From Thermus sp. CCB_US3_UF1 (GTDB lineage: Bacteria > Deinococcota > Deinococci > Deinococcales > Thermaceae): a stretch of 64,000 nucleotides of DNA. A program made the translations under genes and the position numbers. Below the pieces are notes generated by a model. The model saw only the letters and a list, made by a program, of their open reading frames with translations. It was not told where the DNA came from and made no database searches. Shown in pieces: positions 1 to 8,414 of this stretch. Location: contig NC_017278.1 of NCBI RefSeq assembly GCF_000236585.1, positions 1,240,001 through 1,304,000 of the forward strand. Direction: 5' to 3'. The first letter of the stretch is position 1, and every line of letters begins with the position of its first letter.

Positions 1-1452
1 CCGGTCCCCGCTCCCCTTGACCCCGCCGAAGGGGGTGGGGAGGTGGCGGACGTTGTGGCTGTTGAGGTAGACCATCCCCGCCTCCAGCTCCAGGGCCAGG
101 CGGTGGGCCCGCTCCAGGTCCCGGGTGAAGACGTAGGCCGCCAGGCCATAAGGGGTGTCGTTGGCCTTCCTCAGGGCCTCCTCCTCATCCCGGAAGGGGA
201 TGGCCACCAGCACGGGGCCGAAGATCTCCTCCTGGGCGATTTTCATGTGGTTTTCCCCCACGAAGAGGGTGGGCTCCAGGTAGTTCCCCCGGGACAGGTC
301 CTCCCCGCGGAAGGAGGTGGAGGCCCTTTTCCCGCCCACCAGGAGCCTTGCCCCCTCCTCCAACCCGGCCTGGACGTAGCCCAGGACCCGCTCCAGGTGC
401 TCGGGGTGGATGAGGGGCCCCACCTCCGTCTCCGGGTCCAGGGGGTGGCCCACGCGGATGGCCCGGGTGCGCTCCGCCACCTGGGCCACGAAGTCCTCAA
501 AGATGGAGGCCTCTAGGAGGAGCCTGGAGCTTGCCGTGCACCTCTCCCCGTTGAAGGAGTAGATCTGGAAGACCACGGCGTCCAGGGCCCGCTCCAGGTC
601 GGCGTCGGCGAAGACCAGGGCCGGGCTCTTGCCCCCAAGCTCCAAGGAGAGCCGCTTGAGGTGGCGGGCGGCGTTGGCCATCACGATCCGCCCCGTCTCC
701 GTCTCCCCCGTAAGGGTGAGGAGGGGCACCAGGGGATGGGCCACCAAGGCCGCCCCCGCCTCCTCCCCAAAGCCCTGGACCAGGTTGAAGACCCCGGGGG
801 GCAGGTCCGCCTCCTGCAGGATCTCCGCCAGGAGGCTGGCGGTGAAGGGGCTCCACTCCGCCGGCTTCAGCACCACGGTGTCCCCGAAGGCCAGGGCGGG
901 GGCGATGCGCCAGGTGGAGAGCATCAGGGGGGCGTTCCAGGGGGTGATGATGCCCACCGGCCCCGCGGGGACCCTAAGGGCGTAGTAGAGCCACTCCCCG
1001 TCCACGGGGTAGGTGCGGTCCTCCATGGCGTGCTCGGCGTACTCCGCGTAGAAGGCGAAGTTCTCCGCCGCCCGGGCCACCTGGGCCCGGACGATCCTCA
1101 GGACCTGCCCCGCGTCCAGGCACTCCGTAACCGCCAGCTCGTCGGCCCGTTTCTCTATGAGCTCGGCGATCCGCAGGAGGTAGCGCTTCCGTTCCCGGGC
1201 CGGGGTGCGCCGCCAGCGGGAAAAGGCCTCATGGGCCGCCCGGGCCGCCCGGTCCACCTCCTTCTCCCCTCCCCTGGCCGCCTCCCCCAGGACCTCCCCC
1301 GTGGCCGGGTCCAGGGAGGGGAAGGTGGCCCCGTCCTCCGAGGGTAAAAACCTCCCCCCGATGAAGTGCAGGGCAGGCTTTTCCTTGAGGCGCCTCCGCA
1401 CCCCCTCAATGGTCTCCCAGGGGATGCCCGCCACCTGGTCCGCGTACCTCAT
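1..1452 (-). CDS. hpaE: 5-carboxymethyl-2-hydroxymuconate semialdehyde dehydrogenase (HpaE-like), cut by left edge
   Basis: NAD-dependent aldehyde dehydrogenase; 484 codons are visible and the C-terminus runs off the left edge. It has the ALDH landmarks in order: PAGPVGIITPWN (cofactor-binding strand and catalytic Asn), LELGGKSP (general-base Glu), FNGERCTASSR (nucleophilic Cys) and EEIFGPV. HpaE oxidises the ring-opened semialdehyde of 3,4-dihydroxyphenylacetate to 5-carboxymethyl-2-hydroxymuconate. The substrate call rests mainly on the adjoining FAH-family gene; by sequence alone 2-hydroxymuconate semialdehyde dehydrogenase is the alternative. The start ATG at 1452 overlaps the upstream stop (ATGA), so the pair is translationally coupled. 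Last visible gene of a minus-strand operon that continues off the edge. Confidence 0.85.
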   Translation of the reverse strand, partial: MRYADQVAGIPWETIEGVRRRLKEKPALHFIGGRFLPSEDGATFPSLDPATGEVLGEAARGGEKEVDRAARAAHEAFSRWRRTPARERKRYLLRIAELIEKRADELAVTECLDAGQVLRIVRAQVARAAENFAFYAEYAEHAMEDRTYPVDGEWLYYALRVPAGPVGIITPWNAPLMLSTWRIAPALAFGDTVVLKPAEWSPFTASLLAEILQEADLPPGVFNLVQGFGEEAGAALVAHPLVPLLTLTGETETGRIVMANAARHLKRLSLELGGKSPALVFADADLERALDAVVFQIYSFNGERCTASSRLLLEASIFEDFVAQVAERTRAIRVGHPLDPETEVGPLIHPEHLERVLGYVQAGLEEGARLLVGGKRASTSFRGEDLSRGNYLEPTLFVGENHMKIAQEEIFGPVLVAIPFRDEEEALRKANDTPYGLAAYVFTRDLERAHRLALELEAGMVYLNSHNVRHLPTPFGGVKGSGDR

Positions 1453-2189
1453 GCTTCCTCCTCTATGGGGTTTTCCAGGGCCCCCAGGCCCTCCACCTCC
1501 AGGCGCATCACGTCCCCGGGGAAGACCTGGCTGATCCCCTTGGGCGTGCCGGTGAGGAGGACGTCGTAGGGCTCCAGGGTCATGAACTCCGAGACGAACT
1601 CCAGGAGCTCGGCCACGGAGTAGAGCATCCTCGAGGTGTGCCCCTCCTGCCGCAAGGCCCCGTTCACGTAGGCCCTTAGGGCCAGGTTCTGCGGGTCCGC
1701 CACCTCCCCCACCACCAAAAAGGGCCCCAAGGGGAGGAAGGTGTCCCGCCCCTTGGCCCGGATGGGGGGGCGGAAGGTGTCCCGCACGTAGTCCCGGGCC
1801 ACCAGGTCGTTGGCGATGGTGTAGCCCAGGACGTAGTCCAGGGCCTCCCGCGCCCTCACCCGCTTCATGGGCCGGCCCACCACCACGGCCAGTTCCACCT
1901 CGTAGTGGACGAACCGGGCCCCCTTGGGGTAGCGCACCACCCCCAGGTGGGGGAGGAGGGTGTTGGGGGGTTTCCAGAAGAGAGCGGGCTCCTCGGGGCG
2001 GGCCAGGCCCAGCTCCTCCGCGTGGTCGGCGTAGTTCAGGGCCACCCCGATCACCTTCCCTGGGGTAAAGGGGAGGAGCCAGGTGACGGCCTTGGGGTCG
2101 TGCCCCTCCCCGGCCTCGTCCAGGAGGAGGCCGTCCTTGTATACCCCCTGGTGGACCCTCCCCTTGGCGAGGAAGCGGGCCAGCTTCAT
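1449..2189 (-). CDS. hpaG: FAH-family isomerase/decarboxylase of homoprotocatechuate degradation (HpaG/HpcE half-size type)
   Basis: A 246-residue fumarylacetoacetate-hydrolase-fold protein. The start is placed at MKLARFLAKG (ATG at 2189) because it overlaps the upstream stop as ATGA; longer readings add a low-complexity Pro/Gly tail. The metal-binding signature HYEVELAVVVG (Glu97 and Glu99) and the later ANDLVARD (Asp128) are present, with the family's LTGTPKGI motif near the end. Enteric HpaG is a two-domain fusion of about 430 residues; this is one domain. The expected role is 5-oxopent-3-ene-1,2,5-tricarboxylate decarboxylation and/or 2-hydroxyhepta-2,4-dienedioate isomerisation. Only one half is present here, so whether it does both steps cannot be told. 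Neighbours hpaE and a DapA-family gene support the pathway. Confidence 0.82.
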   Translation of the reverse strand: MKLARFLAKGRVHQGVYKDGLLLDEAGEGHDPKAVTWLLPFTPGKVIGVALNYADHAEELGLARPEEPALFWKPPNTLLPHLGVVRYPKGARFVHYEVELAVVVGRPMKRVRAREALDYVLGYTIANDLVARDYVRDTFRPPIRAKGRDTFLPLGPFLVVGEVADPQNLALRAYVNGALRQEGHTSRMLYSVAELLEFVSEFMTLEPYDVLLTGTPKGISQVFPGDVMRLEVEGLGALENPIEEEA

Positions 2190-3076
2190 GCCCCCTCCGG
2201 GATAAGGCCGTAGCGCCGGGCCATGCGGCGAAGCCTCTCCTCCACCTCCGGGGTGGTGGGCCCCAGGGGGAGCCGCCATTCCTTTTCCAAAAGGCCCATC
2301 CAGGCCAGGACCGTCTTCAGGGGGATGGGGTTGGTGTCCCAGAAGATGGCCTCGTTGGCCTCCAGGAGGTGGTCGTGGAGCTCCCGGGCCCCGGCGTAGT
2401 CCCCGGCCAGGGCCCGCTCGCAGAGGAGGGCCACCTCTTTGGGCAGCCAGTTGGCGGTGGCGGCGATGGTGCCCACCGCCCCCAGGCTCATCATGGGCAG
2501 GGTGAGGCTTTCCAGGCCGCAGAAGACCAGGAAGTCCCGCCCCGCCTCCAAAAAGAGGTGGGAGAGGTACTCCAGGTCCTTGGAGGAGTGCTTGAGGCCC
2601 ACGATGTTGGGGAAGTCCCGCCGCAGCCGGGCCACGGTCTTGGGGGCGATCTCCACCCCGGCCCGGCCAGGGATGTTGTAGAGGAGGAGGGGGAAGTCGG
2701 GCACCGCCCTGGCCACCTCAGCGAAGTAGCGGTAAAGGCCTTCCTGGTTGGGCTTCACGTAGTAAGGGACGATGACCAACGCCCCCTGGGCTCCCGCCTC
2801 CTGGGCGAAGCGGGTGAGCTCCAGGGTTTCCTCCAGGCGCAAGGCCCCGGTCCCGGGGATGACGGGCACCCGGCCCGCCGCCTGCTCCAGGACCACTTCT
2901 ATGGCGCGCTTGCGCTCCTCTAGGGTCTGGGTGCCGGGTTCACCGGTGGTGCCCCCCACGCTCAGGCCGTGGGAGCCGCCCCGGATGGCCCGTTCCACCA
3001 GGTTCCTCAGGGCTTCCTCGTCCAGGCGGCCCTGGCGGAAAGGGGTGGGTAGGGGAGGTATGGACCCGCGGAACAT
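2186..3076 (-). CDS. DapA/NanA-family class I aldolase in the hpa operon
   Basis: A 296-residue (beta/alpha)8 dihydrodipicolinate-synthase-family protein. It shows the GGTTGEPG motif (Thr43-Thr44), Tyr133 in LLYNIPGRAG, Arg138 in the same loop, and Schiff-base Lys162 in IVGLKHSSKD, all close to E. coli DapA numbering. Start chosen at MFRGSIPP (ATG 3076); a longer reading adds 16 charged residues with no family counterpart. First gene of the visible hpa operon, overlapping the next gene as ATGA. Thermus is known to make lysine through alpha-aminoadipate, so lysine synthesis is an unlikely job. The position suggests an aldolase or hydratase on a 2-oxo acid, perhaps replacing HpaI, whose usual family (HpcH/HpaI) is not seen here. 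Family call firm, substrate inferred. Confidence 0.8.
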   Translation of the reverse strand: MFRGSIPPLPTPFRQGRLDEEALRNLVERAIRGGSHGLSVGGTTGEPGTQTLEERKRAIEVVLEQAAGRVPVIPGTGALRLEETLELTRFAQEAGAQGALVIVPYYVKPNQEGLYRYFAEVARAVPDFPLLLYNIPGRAGVEIAPKTVARLRRDFPNIVGLKHSSKDLEYLSHLFLEAGRDFLVFCGLESLTLPMMSLGAVGTIAATANWLPKEVALLCERALAGDYAGARELHDHLLEANEAIFWDTNPIPLKTVLAWMGLLEKEWRLPLGPTTPEVEERLRRMARRYGLIPEGA

Positions 3077-3221
3077 CTGGCTCCTTTCCCCCTCACCATC
3101 CCGGGGAAGGGGCAGGAAGGGCAATGGTTTAGGGGGACAAAAAATGACATATTTTTGTGATTTTTGCCAAGGACTTCCCTCTCACCTGGGCCCGCATGGG
3201 GGTGTATTGTGAAAAGCAACA
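3077..3221. promoter_or_regulatory. Divergent control region between the hpa operon and the PucR-type regulator
   Basis: A 145-nt intergenic region. An A/T-rich patch at about 3138-3175 stands out against the GC-rich surroundings and probably carries the hpa promoter; no convincing -35/-10 pair could be fixed. An inverted repeat ATTGT-N8-ACAAT lies at 3206-3223, running into the regulator's start codon, and a perfect 10-bp palindrome CAAACGTTTG lies at 3231-3240, just inside the coding region. Either could be the binding site of the PucR-type protein, which would then autoregulate and control hpa. Confidence 0.45.
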
Positions 3222-4592
3222 ATGAAAGAGCAAACGTTTGGTCATGGCGCCATCGGCTTCCGTCACCTGGCCCAGGAGCTGGGCCTGGGCCTGCAGGTGG
3301 CCTCGGAGCGGCCCGTCCTCTACCTGCTTCCCGAGCCTCGGCCCCTCCTTTCCCCTGAAGGGGCCCTCCTCCTCTTCCGCCCGGAGCACCTTTGGCGCTA
3401 CCGGGGGGCAAGCGGCCTCCTCCTGCCCGCCCCGGACCCCGAGGTGGAGGCCTTCGCCCGGAAGGAGGGCCTGGGCCTGGCCCTTTACCCTCCCTGGCTG
3501 GCCCGGGAGGAGCTGGAACGGGCCATCGCCCTCCGCCTCTTCCAGCGGGCCCCAGGCATGGCCCTGGCAAGCCTCTTGGACCTCCTCCTCAAGCTGCCGG
3601 ACCGCCCCTTTTTGGAGGTGCTGCACCAGGCCACGGGCCTAGCCCTGGCCCGGGTGGCCCCCTGGGGGGAGGTGCTGGGCTTTGCCGGGAGCGTGCCCCC
3701 GGAGCACCCCAAGGAGCCCGGGGAGGGTCGGGGATGGCTGGCCCTCGAGGCCGGCGAGGGCCTTCTCGTGGCCTACGGGGAGGAGGAGGCCCTGGGGCGG
3801 GCCCGGGGGGTTTTGGAGGTGGCGGCCCGCCTCCTCAAGGTGCGGGCCCTGGAGCGGAGCCTGGAACGCATGCGGGAGGAGTCCTTGGGCGGGGCCCTCC
3901 TGGAGGGGCTCATCCTGGGGGAGGCCGATCCCAGCCGGCTTTTCGCCTTCGGCTTCGCCGAGGGGGTGGAGTGGGTCCTGGCCCTGGTGGAGCCCCCCGG
4001 GGTGCCAGGCCGCCACCGCCTGGCCGAGGAGCGACGGCGCGAGGCTACCCTGGAGCTCCGCCGCCGGGCCGGGGACTTCCTGGACCGGCTCGGGGTCCCC
4101 TACCTCCTGGCGGTGCGGGGGAACCGGGTGGTGGCCATGTGGCAGGTCCATAGCCCCAAAAAGGAGGCCGAGGCCCTCCTGAAGGCCCTGCCCTTAGGGA
4201 GCCGCCTGGGGTACTCCGCGGTCCACGGGGACCAGGGGGTGCAGGAAGCCTACCGCGAGGCCCTCATCGCCCTCAAGGCCGCCCGCCCCGGGGAAGCCCT
4301 CTCCTTTAGCGGCCTGGACCCCGTGGCCTTTGTCCTCCTGCAGCAGTCCCCGGAGGACCTGAAGGCCCTGGTGGAGCGCTACCTTCCCCTCTCCCCCAAG
4401 CTTCTCAAGACCCTCGAGGCCTACATGGCCTCGGGCAGCGCCGAGGAGGCTGCCGCCGCCCTCCACGTCCACCCCAACACCCTCCGCTACCGCCTGAAGC
4501 GCATCGAGGCCCTCTTGGGGCCCCTCTCCCACCCCGAGGTCCTGGCCCAGGTCCACCTGGCCCTGCGGGCCCGCAGCCTGCTTTTGGGCTAA
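3222..4592 (+). CDS. PucR/CdaR-family transcriptional regulator
   Basis: A 456-residue protein. The N-terminal ~200 residues resemble the PucR purine-catabolism-type sensor region, followed by a GGDEF-like CdaR middle segment. The C-terminal helix-turn-helix lies at about residues 394-433 (LEAYMASGSAEEAAAALHVH followed by PNTLRYRLKRIE), the typical end of this family. It is divergent from hpaE-hpaG-aldolase, so it is the likely activator of that operon, with an aromatic acid or pathway intermediate as possible ligand (inference). Start at ATG 3222 lacks a clear Shine-Dalgarno, but no later in-frame ATG exists before the conserved N-domain. The first codons overlap a palindrome, which fits autoregulation. 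Confidence 0.85.
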   Translation: MKEQTFGHGAIGFRHLAQELGLGLQVASERPVLYLLPEPRPLLSPEGALLLFRPEHLWRYRGASGLLLPAPDPEVEAFARKEGLGLALYPPWLAREELERAIALRLFQRAPGMALASLLDLLLKLPDRPFLEVLHQATGLALARVAPWGEVLGFAGSVPPEHPKEPGEGRGWLALEAGEGLLVAYGEEEALGRARGVLEVAARLLKVRALERSLERMREESLGGALLEGLILGEADPSRLFAFGFAEGVEWVLALVEPPGVPGRHRLAEERRREATLELRRRAGDFLDRLGVPYLLAVRGNRVVAMWQVHSPKKEAEALLKALPLGSRLGYSAVHGDQGVQEAYREALIALKAARPGEALSFSGLDPVAFVLLQQSPEDLKALVERYLPLSPKLLKTLEAYMASGSAEEAAAALHVHPNTLRYRLKRIEALLGPLSHPEVLAQVHLALRARSLLLG

Positions 4593-4593
4593 G

Positions 4594-5031
4594 ATGGGGT
4601 CCATGGAAAAGTGGAAGGCCATGCTCGTTGCCCTCCTTTTGGGCGGCCTGGGACTGGGGCAAACCCTGGTGGAGGTCACGGCGGTAGCCGCCTTGGCCTC
4701 TAGCCTGGACCCGGCGGTGCGCCTCCCCTCGGGCACCTACAAGGCCAGGAGCCCAGAGCCCCTCTTGCAGCGCTTTCCCGAGGCCCGGGGCTACACCCTG
4801 GAGGCCTTTGCCGCCAAGGGCATCGCCAGCCGGCTGCATGCGGCTTTTGTGCAGCAGGTGCTTACGGGCTTCGCCGCCGCTGGGTACTTTCTGGAGAGCC
4901 AGGAGGAGAAGGTGGTGGCCGGGGAGGTGCGCACCAAATACGTGCTGAAGGATAGCCTGGGCCGTCCGGCCTTGCTCTTAGTGGTGCGGAAGGGGGAGGA
5001 GTTGGTGTACGGGTTTGGCAAGGCTAAGTGA
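4594..5031 (+). CDS. Exported hypothetical protein, 145 aa
   Basis: Not recognised. The N-terminus (MEKWKAMLVALLLGGLGLGQ) is a clear Sec signal peptide, predicted to be cut near the GLG/Q junction, leaving about 120 residues. The remainder is mixed alpha/beta with LPSGTYKARSPEPLLQRFPE and a C-terminal strand-rich part ending VRKGEELVYGFGKAK. No cysteine pair or known motif is visible. It begins one base after the regulator stop and so is probably cotranscribed; ATG 4603 is an equally good start. Convergent with the next gene. Likely a small secreted or periplasmic protein; function unknown. Confidence 0.65.
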   Translation: MGSMEKWKAMLVALLLGGLGLGQTLVEVTAVAALASSLDPAVRLPSGTYKARSPEPLLQRFPEARGYTLEAFAAKGIASRLHAAFVQQVLTGFAAAGYFLESQEEKVVAGEVRTKYVLKDSLGRPALLLVVRKGEELVYGFGKAK

Positions 5032-5038
5032 GTTTCTT

Positions 5039-5058
5039 CACGATAAAACCCGCTCGTG
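5039..5058. repeat. Copy A of a CACGA-N10-TCGTG element
   Basis: Inverted repeat CACGA-N10-TCGTG in the 27-nt gap between two convergent genes. An ungapped alignment of about 53 nt starting at AAGTG matches copy B (10113-10132) at about 32 positions, including AAGTG, TTCACGAT, TCGTG and TCTCC blocks at identical spacing. It has no U-tract on either strand, so it is not a standard terminator. The two copies bracket the 5-kb envelope export operon. Confidence 0.5.
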
Positions 5059-5820
5059 CTAAAAATCTCCCCTAAAAGACACCCGCCACCCCAAGCCGGG
5101 CCAGGCCACCCCGAAGCCCCAACCCTCCCACTCCCCCTCCAAAGCGGCAAACCAGCCGCCCCGGTACCCAGCCAGGAGGCCTAGCCTCCAGCCCTCCAGG
5201 CTGCCCCACCATGCCCCAGCCCAGGCCCAAGGGTAGGTGGCCTCGAGGGTCAAAACCCCCTCCTCCAAGGGCAGGCTCACCCCCAAAAGCCCCACCCCTT
5301 GCCCCGCCTCCCAGCGGGCCTCCCCGTAGGCTACCCCGGGGCCTGCCCTCAGGCTCCAGCCCAGGCCCCCACCCCCAGGGAAGGCATAAGCCCGAAGCTC
5401 GGGAAGGGCCACCTCCAGAAAAGGTCCCCGTTCCATGACCCAGCCCAGGCGGAGGCGGGCCTCCCCGTACCCCGTGAGGTAGCCCCCCCAAACCCCTTCC
5501 TCCCCGCCCGCGGGGCTTGGGCGGTTCCAGGTGTAGGGGAAAAGCCGCCCCTCCCCTAGGGTGAGGGGAAGCCGGCCCAGGGCCAGGGCCCACTCCCCCT
5601 CCTCCCCCACCAGGACCAGGCGCTCCAGGGCCAGCCCCACCTCCCCCGGCGCGCGCCCGTAGGGGGCCAGGGCGAAGCCCAGCCGCCCCCCAGGGAGGGC
5701 CAGCTCCCCCTGAAGGCGGAGGTAGGCACCCCCTAGGCCGCCCAGACCCCAAAGCCCTACCTCGTACCCCTGGGCCAGGGCGGGAAGGAAAAGGGCCAGG
5801 AGGGCCAAGCCGCGAACCAT
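5059..5820 (-). CDS. Putative small outer-membrane beta-barrel protein
   Basis: A 253-residue protein with a signal peptide (MVRGLALLALFLPALAQG). The mature part alternates short Gly/Trp/Tyr/Leu-rich amphipathic strands with turns (for example GYGEARLRLGWVMERGPFLEV) and ends in a C-terminal Phe (VSFRGDF), a feature of many barrel proteins. No family recognised. It is the last gene of the GbsR-FtsX-LolA-ATPase operon, 3 nt after the ATPase stop, so it may be cargo of, or the outer-membrane partner of, that transporter. The barrel call is inferred from composition and strand pattern only. Confidence 0.55.
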   Translation of the reverse strand: MVRGLALLALFLPALAQGYEVGLWGLGGLGGAYLRLQGELALPGGRLGFALAPYGRAPGEVGLALERLVLVGEEGEWALALGRLPLTLGEGRLFPYTWNRPSPAGGEEGVWGGYLTGYGEARLRLGWVMERGPFLEVALPELRAYAFPGGGGLGWSLRAGPGVAYGEARWEAGQGVGLLGVSLPLEEGVLTLEATYPWAWAGAWWGSLEGWRLGLLAGYRGGWFAALEGEWEGWGFGVAWPGLGWRVSFRGDF

Positions 5821-5823
5821 GGC

Positions 5824-6507
5824 CTAGGCGTGCTCCTCCCCCACCACCCGCCCGTCCTCCAGGCGGACGATGCGCTTCACGTGCTCCAGAAGCCTGGGGT
5901 CGTGGGTGGAGAAGAGGAAGGTCACGCCCCGGGCCTCGTTCAGGGCCTTCATCCGCTCGATCAGGGCCAGGCCGTTGCGGGAGTCCAGGTTGGCGGTGGG
6001 CTCGTCGGCCAGGACGATCAGGGGTTCCGCCGCCAGGGCCCGGGCCACCGCCACCCGCTGCTGCTCTCCCCCGGAAAGCTGGCGGGGAAACCGCCCCGCC
6101 TTGTCGGCCAGGCCCAAGGCCGCCAGGGCCTCCCAGGCCCGCCGTTCCCGCTCGGCCCGGGGAAGACCCCGGAGCTCCAGGACAAAGGCGGCGTTCTCCA
6201 AGGCGGTGAGCACGGGAAGGAGGTTGTAGGCCTGGAAGACCAACCCCACCTTCTCCAAGCGGAAGCGGGCCCTTTGGGAGCGGCTGAGGCGGTCCAGCCG
6301 CACCCCTCCCACCCAAACCTCCCCCTCCGTGGGCAGGTCCAGGCCCGCCAGAAGGTGGAGCAGGGTGCTCTTGCCGCTCCCCGAGGGGCCCACCAGGGCG
6401 GTGAACTCCCCGGCCTCCACCGCCAGGCTCACCCCCCGCAGGGCCTCCGTCTCCACCCCGTCCCCCCGGTAAACCTTGCGCACGTTCCTGGCTTCCAAAA
6501 TGGGCAT
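5824..6507 (-). CDS. ABC transporter ATP-binding protein, LolD/MacB type
   Basis: A 227-residue single nucleotide-binding domain. Walker A is GPSGSGKST, the Q-loop lies in [12 protein letters not shown], the signature is [15 protein letters not shown], Walker B is [14 protein letters not shown] and the H-loop is FLFSTHD. The ADEPTANLD form is typical of the LolD/MacB/FtsE group, which pairs with FtsX-fold permeases. Two such permeases are encoded just upstream (6517-7722 and 8415-9593). It probably drives mechanotransmission-type export of lipoproteins or envelope components rather than import. Confidence 0.93.
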   Translation of the reverse strand: MPILEARNVRKVYRGDGVETEALRGVSLAVEAGEFTALVGPSGSGKSTLLHLLAGLDLPTEGEVWVGGVRLDRLSRSQRARFRLEKVGLVFQAYNLLPVLTALENAAFVLELRGLPRAERERRAWEALAALGLADKAGRFPRQLSGGEQQRVAVARALAAEPLIVLADEPTANLDSRNGLALIERMKALNEARGVTFLFSTHDPRLLEHVKRIVRLEDGRVVGEEHA

Positions 6508-6516
6508 ACCTTCCCC

Positions 6517-7722
6517 CTAAGGCGTGTAGCGCATGGCCTCCACCGGCTCCAGCCTCGAGGCCAGATACCCTGGCCAAAGGGCGGCCAACACCGCGACCCC
6601 CACGGAGTACCCCAAGGTGAGGAGGACCTCCCCTACCCCTAGCCTCCCATAGAGCACCTCCGGCAGGCCAAACTCCCGGTACTGCTCCAGGATCCACCGG
6701 GGTAGGGGGAGGCGGAAACCATCGGCCAGCTCCAGGTGCACAAGAAGCCCCACCCCCACCCCCACCAGGGCCGCCACCCCCACCAGGAGGAGGCTTTCCC
6801 AGAAGACCAAGGCCAAAAGCCTCCGCCCCGTAAGGCCCAGGGCGGCCAATAGGCCAAACTCCCGCACCCGCTCCACCAGGGAAAGGTAGAGGGCGTTGAG
6901 GAGGATCAGCCCTCCCAAGAGGAAAAAGATACCCACGTAAAGGGCCATCACCGTGTCGTAGAAGGGAAGGATGGCCGCATAAAGGGGGTTGGCCTCCAGC
7001 CAGGTTTCCGCCACCAGCCCCTTAAGATGGGGTTGCAGGGCGGCCTTCAGCGCCTCTAGGGGCTTGAGGTCATACAGGCCTATCCCCGCAAGGCGGATCT
7101 CCAGCCGGGTGACGCGCCCCGGGGCCAGCAGGGCCTGGGCGTCCGCCAGGGGCACCAGGGCGGTGCGGGCTTCCAGGTGCGTTTCCGGCAGGTCTAAAAG
7201 CCCCACCACCCGGAAGGCGTAAACCCCAAGGCCCATCCCCCCGGGGGCGTAGGCCGCCACCTCGTCCCCGAGCCGCACCTTCAGGGCCTGAGCCAGGGCC
7301 TCGCCCAGAAGGGCCTCCCCGGGGCCCTGGGGCAGGCGCCCCGCCACGAGCAGGTTTGCCTGACGGGCGAACCCCTGGGCCTCGAGGCCGGTGAAGGCCA
7401 CCGCCCGGCTCCGCTCCCCGGCGATGAGGAGGCCACCCCCCTCCAAAACCCCCTCCACCTCCGCCCCCTCCGGCAGGGGCAGGCGGGGCGGAAAGAAGGC
7501 CAGGCGCTCCAGGTCCTCCCCTTCCCGGTACCCCTCGGCCCGCACCACCAGGTGGCCGGTCCGCTCCAGCACCAGGCGGAAAAAGGCGTCAAAGGCCCCA
7601 GCGTAGACGGAGAGAAACACCAGGGAGAGGAAGACCACCAAGGCCACCACCCCCCCGGTGGTGAGGCTCCGGCCTGGGGTGCGGAGGAGGTTGCGCCAGG
7701 CCAGCCGCAGCACCCCTAACAC
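6517..7722 (-). CDS. FtsX-fold ABC permease (LolC/MacB-like)
   Basis: A 401-residue permease with the MacB/LolC layout: a basic start (LRLAWRNLLRTPGRSLTTGG), TM1 at about residues 22-46, a large extracytoplasmic domain to about residue 250, then three C-terminal membrane helices at about 255-280, 300-325 and 370-390. The ERVREFGLLAALGLTGRRL loop between TM2 and TM3 is the usual coupling region with the ATPase. Its start overlaps the LolA-like stop by 7 nt. Probably a heterodimer partner of the FtsX protein at 8415-9593. Confidence 0.9.
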   Translation of the reverse strand: MLGVLRLAWRNLLRTPGRSLTTGGVVALVVFLSLVFLSVYAGAFDAFFRLVLERTGHLVVRAEGYREGEDLERLAFFPPRLPLPEGAEVEGVLEGGGLLIAGERSRAVAFTGLEAQGFARQANLLVAGRLPQGPGEALLGEALAQALKVRLGDEVAAYAPGGMGLGVYAFRVVGLLDLPETHLEARTALVPLADAQALLAPGRVTRLEIRLAGIGLYDLKPLEALKAALQPHLKGLVAETWLEANPLYAAILPFYDTVMALYVGIFFLLGGLILLNALYLSLVERVREFGLLAALGLTGRRLLALVFWESLLLVGVAALVGVGVGLLVHLELADGFRLPLPRWILEQYREFGLPEVLYGRLGVGEVLLTLGYSVGVAVLAALWPGYLASRLEPVEAMRYTP

Positions 7723-8411
7723 CCCCTTTCCAGGTACAGGGGGTTGAAGCAGCGCTCCGGCACCGGGCCCACCCGCACCTCACCGATCTCCACCCGGGTA
7801 CGGTACCCGGAACGCAGAAGGTCCCTAAGCTCCATCTCCCGGGGAAGGTAGGCCTCCTGGAAACGTTGGTAGCCTGCAAGGAGGAGTTCCCGCACCCCCT
7901 GGCCCCGCTGGTCGTAGTAGAGCACCCGCTCCACGAGCCCCCCCTTGAGGTAGACCTCTACCCGGCCGTAGGGGGTGGCGGCCCCAGGCCTGGGGGTCAG
8001 GACCAGGACCCCCTTTTCCTCCGCCACGGAAAAAAGCGCCTCCAGGTCCCGGCCCATCAGGTCCTGGTAGGTGAGGTCCGAGCCCAGGAAGCGCTCGCTC
8101 CGCCCCGTGGGGGGAAGGCGGAGGGTGCGGCCCAGCCGGGGATCGTAGAGGTATAGGTCCTGGCCCAAGGAGAGAAAGGCCTGCCCCGCCTCGCTCCTTG
8201 GTTCCAGAACCCGGATATGGGCCCGCTCCCCGTCGGTGTAGACCTGAAGCCGGTAGGTGCGCATCGAGCCTGGCCGCTCCACCAGGAGGGTGTAGACCGC
8301 CTGGTGGGCGGGTCCCCGCAGGCGGTCCAGGGCCGCGCGCAGCTTTTCCTCAGGGCTTTGGCCCAGGGCCATCAGGCCGAGCCACAGGAACAAGAAGGCC
8401 CAGCGTCGCAT
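7716..8411 (-). CDS. LolA-like outer-membrane lipoprotein-sorting family protein
   Basis: A 231-residue exported protein with signal peptide MRRWAFLFLWLGLMALGQ. The body is strand-rich with the SFLSLGQDLYLYDPRLGRTL and FLGSDLTYQDLMGRDLE pattern of the LolA/LolB-fold sorting-protein family that accompanies FtsX-type transporters. A Cys in PERCFNPLYLERGC near the C-terminus has a second Cys as the last residue, a possible disulfide. It sits between two FtsX permeases, which points to a periplasmic lipid or lipoprotein carrier working with them. It is not the housekeeping LolA by context alone. Confidence 0.8.
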   Translation of the reverse strand: MRRWAFLFLWLGLMALGQSPEEKLRAALDRLRGPAHQAVYTLLVERPGSMRTYRLQVYTDGERAHIRVLEPRSEAGQAFLSLGQDLYLYDPRLGRTLRLPPTGRSERFLGSDLTYQDLMGRDLEALFSVAEEKGVLVLTPRPGAATPYGRVEVYLKGGLVERVLYYDQRGQGVRELLLAGYQRFQEAYLPREMELRDLLRSGYRTRVEIGEVRVGPVPERCFNPLYLERGC

Positions 8412-8414
8412 CCT

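Noticed and set aside
3138-3176. A CRP-like site in the A/T-rich patch (TTTGTGATTTTTGCC).
   Set aside because: Only one TGTGA half is present and the distance to any TCACA does not fit; it also fails the TTGTG-N9-CNC form known for Thermus CRP-like proteins.
5072-6697. A 541-codon minus-strand frame over the ATPase and barrel-like genes.
   Set aside because: Gly/Pro/Arg-rich out-of-frame translation of the same strand; the real genes with signal peptide and Walker motifs use another frame.
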